DNA of 64,000 nt from Pseudomonas sp. NCCP-436 (GTDB lineage Bacteria; Pseudomonadota; Gammaproteobacteria; Pseudomonadales; Pseudomonadaceae), in NCBI RefSeq assembly GCF_019656335.1, contig NZ_BPLZ01000014.1, positions 34,318-98,317 on the forward strand, written 5' to 3'. Position numbers and translations under genes: made by a program. Shown here piece by piece: positions 1 to 6,943 of the stretch (positions within the stretch are counted from its first letter, which is position 1; every line of letters begins with the position of its first letter). The notes below the pieces were generated by a model. That model saw nothing but the letters and a program-made list of their open reading frames with translations. It was not told where the DNA came from and did not search any database.

Positions 1-1
1 C

Positions 2-1522
2 AAGGAAGGCGCCCAGGAGGCGCACGAGGCGATCCGGCCGTCCGACGTCAACCTGCGGCCGAACCAGTTGTCGGGTATGGAGCGCGATGCCGAGCGACTG
101 TACGACCTGATCTGGCGTCAGTTCGTGGCCTGCCAGATGCCGCCGGCCGAATACCTGTCTACCAGCGTCACCGTGGCCGCCGGCGACTTCGAGCTGCGTG
201 CCAAGGGCCGTATCCTCAAGTTCGACGGCTATACCCGCGTACTGCCGCAGCAAAGCAAGCCGGGCGAGGATGATGTGCTGCCTGACATGAGTGAGGGCGA
301 GGCTCTCAAACTGCTGCAGCTCGACCCCAGCCAGCATTTCACCAAGCCGCCGGCGCGTTACTCCGAGGCCAGTCTGGTCAAGGAGCTGGAAAAGCGTGGC
401 ATCGGCCGTCCGTCCACCTATGCGGCGATCATTTCCACCATTCAGGAGCGCGGCTATGTGACGGTACACAACCGCCGTTTCTATGCCGAGAAGATGGGCG
501 ACATCGTCACCGAGCGTCTCGACGAGAGTTTCGCCAACCTGATGGACTACAGCTTTACTGCCACTATGGAAGAACATCTTGACGATGTGGCTCAGGGTGA
601 GCGCGAATGGAAGCACCTGCTTGACGAGTTCTACGCAGACTTCCGCAAGAAACTGGAAGCCGCCGAGGCGGGTGAGGGTGGTATGCGCGCCAACCAGCCG
701 ACGCCGACTGATATTCCCTGTCGCGAGTGCGGTCGTCCGATGATGATTCGGACTGCGTCCACCGGGGTCTTTCTCGGTTGCTCAGGCTACAGTCTGCCGC
801 CCAAGGAGCGCTGCAAGTCGACTATCAACCTGGTGCCTGGCGACGAGATTGCCGCGGACGACGAGGGCGAGTCGGAGTCGCTGGTACTGCTGGGCAAGCA
901 CCGCTGTCCAATCTGTTCGACGGCCATGGATGCCTACCTGCTGGACGAGACCCGCAAGTTGCACATCTGTGGCAACAACCCGGACTGTCACGGTTACGAG
1001 ATCGAGCAGGGGCAGTACCGCATCAAGGGTTACGAAGGGCCGAGCCTGGAGTGCGACAAGTGTGGCAGCCAGATGCAGCTCAAGACCGGGCGCTTCGGCA
1101 AGTTTTTCGGCTGTACCAACAGCAGTTGCAAGAACACTCGCAAATTGCTGAAGAATGGCGAAGCGGCGCCGCCGAAGATGGATCCGGTGAAGATGCCGGA
1201 ACTGAAGTGCGAGAAGGTCGACGATACCTATGTGTTGCGTGACGGCGCCTCTGGTCTGTTCCTTGCTGCCAGTGGTTTTCCGAAGAACCGTGAAACCCGC
1301 GCGCCGCTGGTGCAGGAGCTGTTGCCGCATCGCCACGAGATCGATCCTAAGTACCACTTCCTGCTGGACGCGCCGGTGCTCGACCCGGAGGGACGTCCGA
1401 CAGTAATTCGCTATAGCCGCAAGACCAAGGAACAGTACGTGCAGTCCGAAGTTGACGGCAAGCCAACCGGTTGGCGCGCGTTCTACGATGGCGGCAAGTG
1501 GAAGGTGGAAGACAAGCGCTGA
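2..1522 (+). CDS. topA: DNA topoisomerase I, C-terminal part (5' truncated by window)
   Basis: Type IA topoisomerase that relaxes negative supercoils. The frame is open from base 2, so the gene begins outside the window; 506 residues are visible, against roughly 870 for Pseudomonas TopA. The visible part opens with the family motif [12 protein letters not shown] and later has the conserved RPSTYAAI segment of the core. The C-terminus carries four-Cys zinc-ribbon units: CREC...C...C near 718-815, CPIC...CGNNPDC near 905-990, and CDKCGSQ...CTNSSC near 1052-1130. The catalytic tyrosine lies upstream and cannot be seen. The gene heads the conserved topA-lexA neighbourhood. Confidence 0.97.
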   Translation, partial: KEGAQEAHEAIRPSDVNLRPNQLSGMERDAERLYDLIWRQFVACQMPPAEYLSTSVTVAAGDFELRAKGRILKFDGYTRVLPQQSKPGEDDVLPDMSEGEALKLLQLDPSQHFTKPPARYSEASLVKELEKRGIGRPSTYAAIISTIQERGYVTVHNRRFYAEKMGDIVTERLDESFANLMDYSFTATMEEHLDDVAQGEREWKHLLDEFYADFRKKLEAAEAGEGGMRANQPTPTDIPCRECGRPMMIRTASTGVFLGCSGYSLPPKERCKSTINLVPGDEIAADDEGESESLVLLGKHRCPICSTAMDAYLLDETRKLHICGNNPDCHGYEIEQGQYRIKGYEGPSLECDKCGSQMQLKTGRFGKFFGCTNSSCKNTRKLLKNGEAAPPKMDPVKMPELKCEKVDDTYVLRDGASGLFLAASGFPKNRETRAPLVQELLPHRHEIDPKYHFLLDAPVLDPEGRPTVIRYSRKTKEQYVQSEVDGKPTGWRAFYDGGKWKVEDKR

Positions 1523-1530
1523 AAAATTCT

Positions 1531-1559
1531 GGCACAGTTCGGGCTTCCCCGGCTGTGCC
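1531..1559 (+). terminator. Hairpin after topA, possible terminator
   Basis: GGCACAG and CTGTGCC arms with a further CGGG/CCCG pairing inside, 8 bases after the topA stop. The tail is C-rich with only a short T run, so intrinsic termination is uncertain. Confidence 0.3.
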
Positions 1560-1638
1560 CCCTTGTTGCGGCAGCAGGCTTGTGCGCACTGGCTGCCTGT
1601 GGCGCGGGTATGAAGCATCAGCAGTGGAGAGCGCCAGC

Positions 1639-2157
1639 ATGGCCAACGAACGCTATACCCGGACCAATCAGAAAATATTCTTTGCCGGCATTGCCCTCGA
1701 CAACTGGCGTCGGGCAGCTGTTTCCCATGCGTTCAATACTGCGGCGTTGGTTCAGGCCGAGCGCGAGGCGGCACTGTTTCATCTCTATGGCGGACTTTTG
1801 GGGTTGTGCCATGAGATTGCCGGTTACTACCGCATGGCCGATGCGGCTCCGGAGCGTGTTGAGGACTTTGTCCAGCCGATCGTACTCGAGCGCTCGCCCT
1901 GTCCGGAGCTGGCCGAGCTGCTGGAGTTGACACAGCATCGCGAGACCTGGCTGGCGCAACTGCTGGCAGCCTATGCCGCCTTGTTTCAGCCGCCACGTGA
2001 GATGCCTAAGAGCCAGGTCGATCCGGCCATGCCTCTGATCACTGCGGTAGGTATCGGTAACGAACGGACGGAGCCGGATCTCGACGAGCTGGATGCCTGG
2101 CGTCTGCAACTGAAGGCGTTGGTACTGCACTTCCGTGAAGGTCTGAGCGAGTGTTGA
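1639..2157 (+). CDS. Conserved DUF6586-like protein
   Basis: A 172-residue protein of unknown function, placed as PA3010 is in P. aeruginosa (order from memory); the DUF6586 name is my recollection of that family. It is mostly helical, with no signal peptide or membrane segment. The start MANERYTRTNQ at 1639 is chosen because a GGAGAG-type ribosome site precedes it and because the upstream extension of the frame lies in the topA 3' region and reads as non-coding. Its sequence begins with a basic stretch (ERYTRTNQK) and continues with a Leu/Ala-rich middle. No catalytic motif is apparent. Confidence 0.75.
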   Translation: MANERYTRTNQKIFFAGIALDNWRRAAVSHAFNTAALVQAEREAALFHLYGGLLGLCHEIAGYYRMADAAPERVEDFVQPIVLERSPCPELAELLELTQHRETWLAQLLAAYAALFQPPREMPKSQVDPAMPLITAVGIGNERTEPDLDELDAWRLQLKALVLHFREGLSEC

Positions 2158-2203
2158 GTGTACTTATCTGGACGGGTGGCTGGGGATGATGTTGTCCAGC
2201 TGC

Positions 2204-2209
2204 TATAAT
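2204..2209 (+). promoter_or_regulatory. -10 element of the next gene
   Basis: A perfect TATAAT. It covers the ATG at 2208, so that upstream ATG cannot be in the mRNA and the start at 2238 is preferred. No convincing -35 box is seen. Confidence 0.5.
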
Positions 2210-2237
2210 GGCGCGTTTTCTCATCGAGACAGACCTC

Positions 2238-2474
2238 ATGCCCACATCCTTTCTGGAAATCGTCGAACTGCCCGATGGGCGCATTGCGCTGCGTCGCGCA
2301 GAAGATGAGGAGGCGCTGGTGACGCTGGACTTTTCCGCTGATGCCAAGGAGTTCCTGCAGGGGCAGCATGTGGAGGTGGCCAAGGCCATGCTCAATGTCG
2401 GCGTGCAAATGGCTGGGCGTATGGCCGAGGGTGATTTCAGCACAGAGGACGAAGGGCCACGCGTGCTGCACTGA
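2238..2474 (+). CDS. Small conserved protein, unknown function
   Basis: A 78-residue acidic protein beginning MPTSFLEIVEL. It sits where P. aeruginosa has the small hypothetical gene PA3009, between the DUF6586-like gene and sulA. The sequence looks like a compact alpha/beta fold: a strand-like start (FLEIVELPDGRIALRR), then a helix with EFLQGQHVEVAKAML. There is no signal peptide and no metal-binding or catalytic motif. The gene is followed 22 bases later by a strong intrinsic terminator, so it is probably expressed alone from the -10 at 2204. The function is not known to me. Confidence 0.75.
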   Translation: MPTSFLEIVELPDGRIALRRAEDEEALVTLDFSADAKEFLQGQHVEVAKAMLNVGVQMAGRMAEGDFSTEDEGPRVLH

Positions 2475-2496
2475 TGGTGGTGTTACAGTCCTGTCT

Positions 2497-2522
2497 ACGG
2501 GCTCCTGCGGGAGCCCGTTTCA
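2497..2522 (+). terminator. Intrinsic terminator
   Basis: Nine-base-pair stem ACGGGCTCC/GGAGCCCGT with a four-base loop, followed by TTTCATTTTC. It closes the small gene that ends at 2474. Confidence 0.8.
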
Positions 2523-2697
2523 TTTTCCGTCGATACCGCTTGCCCGAACTCGGGTGGCGTTCACATCCCGCCTGCTAGGAACTTCGCCTTCGGAGTGAGC
2601 GGGGCGGGGTATGAGCGCTGTTGCGATTTACTGCGGAGTTGGTAGTGCGTGTCTGGCTCGATTTGTCGTGGTGACACATCTGTACCGATTTTTACGA

Positions 2698-2730
2698 AGC
2701 TTATCGCTTCGCGAGCAAGGCGGATAAGCT
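2698..2730. repeat. Imperfect inverted repeat at the sulA 3' end
   Basis: AGCTTATC and GATAAGCT arms separated by 17 bases that contain a smaller GCT/AGC fold with a TCGCG core. The repeat touches the sulA stop codon. On the minus strand it is followed by an A-rich rather than T-rich stretch. The core resembles the TTCGCGAGCAAG words of Pseudomonas REP elements, but a single copy is not enough to call one. Confidence 0.3.
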
Positions 2731-3200
2731 CAGCCCAGGCTGATATTGAGGCTTTGAGCCTGACCGTCCCGGGCTGCCCGGGCCAGGCGAAGACGGCTGC
2801 TTCCGGGCATCGGGTGGAGCCAGCTGATTACCGTGTGGCTGCGGCCGAGTCGGAGGGCTTCTTCCGCCAGTTCCAGCGGACTCTGACCTCGGCGTGGATG
2901 CAGAAGCAGGATGCGTTCGCGGTTGAGTCCGGCGTCGCGCAGCCAGGCTTGGGTCAGGCTGGCTGGCGGTGCTACCAGGGTCAGCCAGCGGGCGTCCTGA
3001 TTCTGGCTTAGTTCGCGGAGGATCGGGGCCAGCAGGTGCAGGCAGTGGCCGGTGGCGCCACGCAGAACCAGCTCGCTGAAACCTTGTTCGTCAAATGCGT
3101 CGACGTGGCTCTGCTTATCCAGTAGCTCTTGTGAAGCCGTTGCGGCGAGAAAGGCATCGAACAAGGGGAGTTGGGGGCGTTCGAACGACTGCAGCTGCAT
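2730..3200 (-). CDS. sulA: SulA-like SOS cell-division inhibitor
   Basis: A 156-residue protein of the SulA/RecA-like fold family, which binds FtsZ and delays division during the SOS response. The segment LTLVAPPASLTQAWLRDAGLNRERILLLHP (here residues about 72-101, shown only in part by name) is the typical core, followed by LEEALRLGRSHTVISWL-type sequence. The start MQLQSFERP at 3200 is chosen because GGAGG lies 5 bases upstream; an earlier ATG at 3239 would overlap lexA. The gene begins 19 bases after the lexA stop, so the two form an operon under the LexA boxes at 3843-3877. The lexA-sulA pair is the usual arrangement in Pseudomonas. Confidence 0.9.
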   Translation of the reverse strand: MQLQSFERPQLPLFDAFLAATASQELLDKQSHVDAFDEQGFSELVLRGATGHCLHLLAPILRELSQNQDARWLTLVAPPASLTQAWLRDAGLNRERILLLHPRRGQSPLELAEEALRLGRSHTVISWLHPMPGSSRLRLARAARDGQAQSLNISLG

Positions 3201-3219
3201 ACAAGCCTCCTGCGGGGGG

Positions 3220-3834
3220 TTATCGGCGGATGACGCCAACGCTGAGACCTTCGATCACCAAATCCTGGTGCTCGAGATCCACTTCTATTGGAGAGAACTC
3301 CGGGTTTTCAGCCAGCAGCCAGACCTTGTTGCCCTCGCGTTTGAAGCGCTTGACCGTCACCTCGTCATCGATGCGGGCAACGACGATCTGGCCGTTGCGG
3401 GCCTCTCGGGTGGTATGCACGGCCAGCAGATCGCCGTCGAGGATGCCGATGTCCTTCATGCTCATGCCGCGTACGCGTAGGAGATAGTCGGCCCTGGGAT
3501 GAAAGAAGGTCGGATTGATCTGGCAGGATTCCTCGATATGCTGCTGTGCAAGGATGGGTTCACCAGCAGCAACGCGGCCTATCACCGGCAGACCCTGCTC
3601 CTCCTCGGTAGGTCCCGGTTCAAAGCCTGGAATGCGGATGCCGCGCGATGCGCCGGGCGTCATTTCGATGGCGCCCTTGCGGGCCAGAGCGCGCAGGTGC
3701 TCTTCGGCGGCATTGGGGGACTTGAAGCCGAGCTCCTGGGCAATTTCGGCCCGGGTGGGCGGATAGCCGTTGTCCTCCAGGCAACGCTTGATGAATGCGA
3801 GGATCTCGGCTTGGCGGGGCGTCAGTTTCAGCAT
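3220..3834 (-). CDS. lexA: LexA repressor, SOS regulator
   Basis: A 204-residue LexA: N-terminal winged helix-turn-helix (residues 1-70, with the recognition region [17 protein letters not shown]) and a C-terminal self-cleaving peptidase. The cleavage pair is Ala90-Gly91 (GRVAAGEP), the nucleophile Ser125 (RGMSMKD) and the general base Lys162 (TVKRFKR). When RecA filaments form, LexA cleaves itself and releases SOS genes. Two LexA boxes overlap its own promoter, giving autoregulation, and the downstream sulA shares the transcript. Confidence 0.98.
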   Translation of the reverse strand: MLKLTPRQAEILAFIKRCLEDNGYPPTRAEIAQELGFKSPNAAEEHLRALARKGAIEMTPGASRGIRIPGFEPGPTEEEQGLPVIGRVAAGEPILAQQHIEESCQINPTFFHPRADYLLRVRGMSMKDIGILDGDLLAVHTTREARNGQIVVARIDDEVTVKRFKREGNKVWLLAENPEFSPIEVDLEHQDLVIEGLSVGVIRR

Positions 3835-3842
3835 GGCGTGCT

Positions 3843-3894
3843 CTGTTTTTTTATACAGGTGCTGGGATTATATACAGTCATCTGTCATTGGCAA
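3843..3894 (-). promoter_or_regulatory. lexA promoter with two LexA boxes
   Basis: Box 1 at 3843-3858 is CTGTTTTTTTATACAG, a perfect CTGT-N8-ACAG. Box 2 at 3862-3877 is CTGGGATTATATACAG, with one arm base off consensus. On the minus strand the promoter reads -35 TTGCCA (3889-3894), 16-base spacer, -10 TATAAT (3867-3872), so box 2 covers the -10 and box 1 covers the start of transcription. This predicts tight autorepression of lexA-sulA. Confidence 0.9.
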
Positions 3895-4001
3895 TGATCT
3901 ATTTCATGAGGGGGTGAGTGCCCTGTGTGGTCAGGGAAGATGATCGGACGTCCCCCCTGTTGTAAGCTGTGAGCGGCTGGCCAAAAGGCGGCCGCTGCGA
4001 C

Positions 4002-4046
4002 TTGACAATTCGATGGTGTGAAACGTATGTTTCAAACGAGTGTTTG
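4002..4046 (+). promoter_or_regulatory. psrA promoter with two PsrA-type operators
   Basis: A perfect -35 TTGACA (4002-4007) is followed after 18 bases by TATGTT (4026-4031). Two palindromes, GAAACGTATGTTTC (4020-4033) and CAAACGAGTGTTTG (4033-4046), fit the G/CAAAC-N4-GTTTG/C pattern described for PsrA. The first covers the -10 region, so autorepression is expected; that the protein binds here is inference. Confidence 0.75.
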
Positions 4047-4060
4047 TCAGGTGATCAGTT

Positions 4061-4768
4061 ATGGCCCAGTCGGAAACCGTTGAGCGCATTCTCGATGCTG
4101 CAGAGCAGTTGTTTGCGGAGAAAGGTTTCGCCGAAACCTCATTGCGGCTGATCACCAGCAAGGCCGGGGTTAACCTGGCTGCTGTCAACTATCACTTTGG
4201 CTCGAAGAAGGCGCTCATTCAGGCAGTATTCTCGCGTTTTCTCGGGCCTTTCTGCGCTAGTTTGGAGAAGGAGCTCGACCGCCGTCAGGCCAAGGCCGAA
4301 GCTCAGGCCTCGCTGGAGGAGTTGCTCGAGCTGCTGGTAGAGCAGGCACTGGCAGTCAAACCGCGCAGCGGCAATGACCTGTCGATTTTCATGCGTCTGC
4401 TCGGGCTTGCTTTCAGCCAGAGTCAGGGGCACCTGCGCAAGTATCTCGAAGAGGTATACGGCAAGGTTTTTCGTCGCTATATGCTGCTGGTGCATGATGC
4501 CGCGCCGCGCATTCCGCCGTTGGAGCTTTTCTGGCGCGTGCACTTCATGCTCGGCGCAGCGGCCTTCAGTATGTCCGGGATCAAGGCGCTGCGGGCCATG
4601 GCTGAGAATGACTTCGGGGTGAATACCTCAATTGAACAGGTGATGCGAATGATGGTGCCTTTCCTCGCCGCTGGCATGCGTGCCGAGTCCGGGGTGGTCG
4701 ATCCTGCGCTGGCTGATGCTCAGCTCAGGTCGCGCAGTAAATCTGCCGGAGCCTCTGGCAAGGCCTGA
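4061..4768 (+). CDS. psrA: PsrA, TetR-family fatty-acid-responsive regulator
   Basis: A 235-residue TetR-family protein. The N-terminal helix-turn-helix is clear (residues about 5-50, SETVERILDAAEQLF ... GVNLAAVNYHFGSKKAL), and the C-terminal region is the ligand-binding domain. In Pseudomonas PsrA activates rpoS, represses itself and fadBA-type genes, and is released by long-chain fatty acids. The identification rests on position directly beyond lexA and on the operators in its own promoter. RpoS, its best-known target, is expected to drive rgsA elsewhere in this window. Confidence 0.92.
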   Translation: MAQSETVERILDAAEQLFAEKGFAETSLRLITSKAGVNLAAVNYHFGSKKALIQAVFSRFLGPFCASLEKELDRRQAKAEAQASLEELLELLVEQALAVKPRSGNDLSIFMRLLGLAFSQSQGHLRKYLEEVYGKVFRRYMLLVHDAAPRIPPLELFWRVHFMLGAAAFSMSGIKALRAMAENDFGVNTSIEQVMRMMVPFLAAGMRAESGVVDPALADAQLRSRSKSAGASGKA

Positions 4769-4823
4769 CACATCCACCAGGCGGCAGTGGGCTTGTCGTC
4801 GGGCATCGGCTAAGCTAGGCGCC

Positions 4824-5336
4824 ATGCCGGATCTTGACCTGTTGCATATATCCATTGCCGATCAGATGCTCTACGCCTTTCGTGAAGGGCGGTTGCTCCT
4901 GCGTCTGCCGGTGTCCACTGCACTTAACGGCGTCGGTGAACTCAATGGCAGTGGTTGCACGCCGCGCGGCCTGCATCAGGTACGTGCGCGTATCGGTGCG
5001 GGCTTGCCCTTGGGGGCAGTGCTGCGTGGAAGACGCTGGACGGGTGAGGTTTGGTCGCCCGACCTGCACGACCGGTTTCCAGGTCGGGATTGGATCCTGA
5101 CTCGCATTCTCTGGTTGAGCGGCCTGGAGCCTGGGCGCAATCGGCTCGGTTCGGTCGACACCTTTCGTCGTTACATTTATCTGCACGGTACGCCGGATAC
5201 TGAACCGATGGGGCAGCCGCTGTCCCATGGCTGTGTCCGCCTGCGCAATACCGATATGCTGACCCTGTTCGAGCGTGTCCCGGCCTATTGCAGGGTGCGC
5301 ATCGACGAGGCGCCCTGCCCGCAGTGGGCTGCCTGA
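4824..5336 (+). CDS. L,D-transpeptidase (YkuD domain)
   Basis: A 170-residue enzyme of the YkuD family, which forms 3-3 cross-links in peptidoglycan or attaches proteins to it. The catalytic signature is complete: His121 in LHGTPD and SHGCVRL at residues 134-140, with His135 and nucleophile Cys137. The whole protein is one YkuD domain. No clear signal peptide is seen, which is unusual for a periplasmic enzyme, although cytoplasmic YkuD-like forms exist in Pseudomonas. The gene stands 55 bases after psrA and 21 bases before nagZ, so it probably shares a transcript with nagZ in a peptidoglycan context. Confidence 0.88.
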   Translation: MPDLDLLHISIADQMLYAFREGRLLLRLPVSTALNGVGELNGSGCTPRGLHQVRARIGAGLPLGAVLRGRRWTGEVWSPDLHDRFPGRDWILTRILWLSGLEPGRNRLGSVDTFRRYIYLHGTPDTEPMGQPLSHGCVRLRNTDMLTLFERVPAYCRVRIDEAPCPQWAA

Positions 5337-5357
5337 CCTTTCGAAGGATACCCCCAA

Positions 5358-6359
5358 ATGCAAGGCTCTCTGATGATGGATGTCGGCGGTACCTGGCTTA
5401 CTGCCGAGGATCGCCACCTGTTGCGTCAGCCCGAAGTGGGCGGCTTGATCATTTTTGCCCGCAACATTGAATCGCCGCGCCAGGTGCGTGAATTGTGCCA
5501 GTCGATACGTGCGTTGCGTCCGGATCTGCTTCTGGCAGTGGATCAGGAGGGTGGGCGGGTACAGCGCCTGCGCCAGGATTTTCTGCGACTGCCGGCAATG
5601 CGTGAGTTGGCGGCCTGTGACGATGCAGAACTTCTGGCTGAGCATTGTGGCTGGCTGATGGCTACCGAGGTACTGGCCGTTGGCCTGGATTTGAGTTTCG
5701 CCCCTGTGCTGGATCTCGATCACCAGCGCAGTGCAGTGGTTGGTAGTCGCGCCTTCGAGGGTAATCCACAGCGGGCGGCGGTGCTGGCAGGTGCCTTCAT
5801 CCGCGGCATGCATCAGGCCGGAATGGCCGCGACGGGTAAGCATTTTCCTGGCCACGGCTGGGCTGAGGCCGATTCGCATGTGGCAATCCCGCGCGACGAG
5901 CGCAGCCTGGAGGAAATCCGTGCCTGTGACCTGCAGCCGTTCCGCCTGCTGGCGAGTGAGCTGGATGCGGTAATGCCGGCACATGTCATTTATCCGCAGG
6001 TGGACGAACAACCGGCCGGCTTTTCACGGCGCTGGTTGCAGGACATTCTGCGGGGTGAGCTGGGTTTCGATGGGGTGATCTTCAGTGACGACCTGTCCAT
6101 GGCCGGGGCTCATGTGGCCGGTGATGCCGGTCAGCGTATCGAGGCTGCGTTGGGGGCAGGCTGCGATATGGGATTGGTGTGCAATGACCGGGCTGCTGCC
6201 GAGCAAGCACTGATTACCCTGCAGCGGCTGAAGGTGAAGGCGCCGGAGAGACTGCTGTGCATGCGTGGGCGCGGTCATGCCTGTACCAACTACCGTGAGG
6301 TGGCGCGTTGGCAGCAGGCGGTCGCTGCATTGCGTGGCGCCGGGCTGCTGGATCGATAG
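5358..6359 (+). CDS. nagZ: beta-N-acetylhexosaminidase NagZ
   Basis: A 333-residue cytoplasmic glycosidase of family GH3. It removes GlcNAc from 1,6-anhydro-muropeptides during cell-wall recycling, producing the ligands that induce AmpC in species that have it. Motifs are complete: VDQEGGRVQRL near residues 61-71, KHFPGHG at 161-167 (the catalytic His loop follows at SHVAIP), and the nucleophile Asp in FSDDLSM near residues 240-246. The start ATG at 5358 follows a GAAGGA site. It lies just behind the L,D-transpeptidase gene. Confidence 0.96.
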   Translation: MQGSLMMDVGGTWLTAEDRHLLRQPEVGGLIIFARNIESPRQVRELCQSIRALRPDLLLAVDQEGGRVQRLRQDFLRLPAMRELAACDDAELLAEHCGWLMATEVLAVGLDLSFAPVLDLDHQRSAVVGSRAFEGNPQRAAVLAGAFIRGMHQAGMAATGKHFPGHGWAEADSHVAIPRDERSLEEIRACDLQPFRLLASELDAVMPAHVIYPQVDEQPAGFSRRWLQDILRGELGFDGVIFSDDLSMAGAHVAGDAGQRIEAALGAGCDMGLVCNDRAAAEQALITLQRLKVKAPERLLCMRGRGHACTNYREVARWQQAVAALRGAGLLDR

Positions 6360-6410
6360 GGCTGCGTTACGGCGCGAGAGCCGCAAAATGCGGCCCCGTA
6401 GATTTCCGTC

Positions 6411-6932
6411 TCAAAGTGGTGAGAGGCGAATCAATGCGCCGAGGCTGCCGCGGTCGAGGTAGGTCAGGACATTGTCCTTCAGCCGTTGGGTGAGTTGCAG
6501 GTACTCGCTGGCTTCAAGCAGGCCGTCATTGCTGAAGTGGTTGATCCACAACTCCATCTCCAGGGCAGTGAAGCGATCCTCAGTCAGTTTTATCAGGCCT
6601 TCGACCGGGTGATGGCCGAAATGCGCTTCGCCGCTGCTCACCGCCACGCTGCTGGGGGCGTTGCCGACGCTTTGGCTCCAGGCCTTGTGCAGTAGCAACT
6701 GGTAGCCGTTTTCCGGGGTCAAGCGGGCTGCTTCGGCATTCAGGCTGGTGGATCGTTCGCTGGCGCCGATGGGCAGGGCGTTTCCAGCCCAGTCGTCGGG
6801 GGACGGGCGGGGAGTGATGATCGGTTCGCCGGCCTGGCGAAATACCAGCAATTCCACTTGGTACAGGCGTTCGGCGAAAGCATTCGGTGCGAGCAGAAAG
6901 AGCAGTAGGGCGGTCAGATGCAGGGCGCGCAT
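6411..6932 (-). CDS. CsiV-like exported protein
   Basis: A 173-residue protein with a clear Sec signal peptide (MRALHLTALLLFLLAPNAFA, cleavage after residue 20), followed by RLYQVELLVFRQ, the usual opening of the CsiV/peptidoglycan-binding family. It is probably periplasmic. The gene begins 11 bases after the mfd stop and must be co-transcribed with mfd; the same pairing is found in P. aeruginosa (PA3002/PA3003, from memory). In Shewanella CsiV activates a penicillin-binding protein, but this protein is shorter and its function here is not established. Confidence 0.75.
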   Translation of the reverse strand: MRALHLTALLLFLLAPNAFAERLYQVELLVFRQAGEPIITPRPSPDDWAGNALPIGASERSTSLNAEAARLTPENGYQLLLHKAWSQSVGNAPSSVAVSSGEAHFGHHPVEGLIKLTEDRFTALEMELWINHFSNDGLLEASEYLQLTQRLKDNVLTYLDRGSLGALIRLSPL

Positions 6933-6943
6933 ATGGCAGTCCT

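Noticed and set aside
782..1618. 278-codon open frame antisense to topA
   Set aside because: Its translation has no domain-like pattern and it lies wholly opposite a conserved gene; GC-rich third positions create such frames on the other strand.
2698..2730. REP element
   Set aside because: Only one copy with a short similarity to REP core words; no second copy or paired orientation seen in the window.
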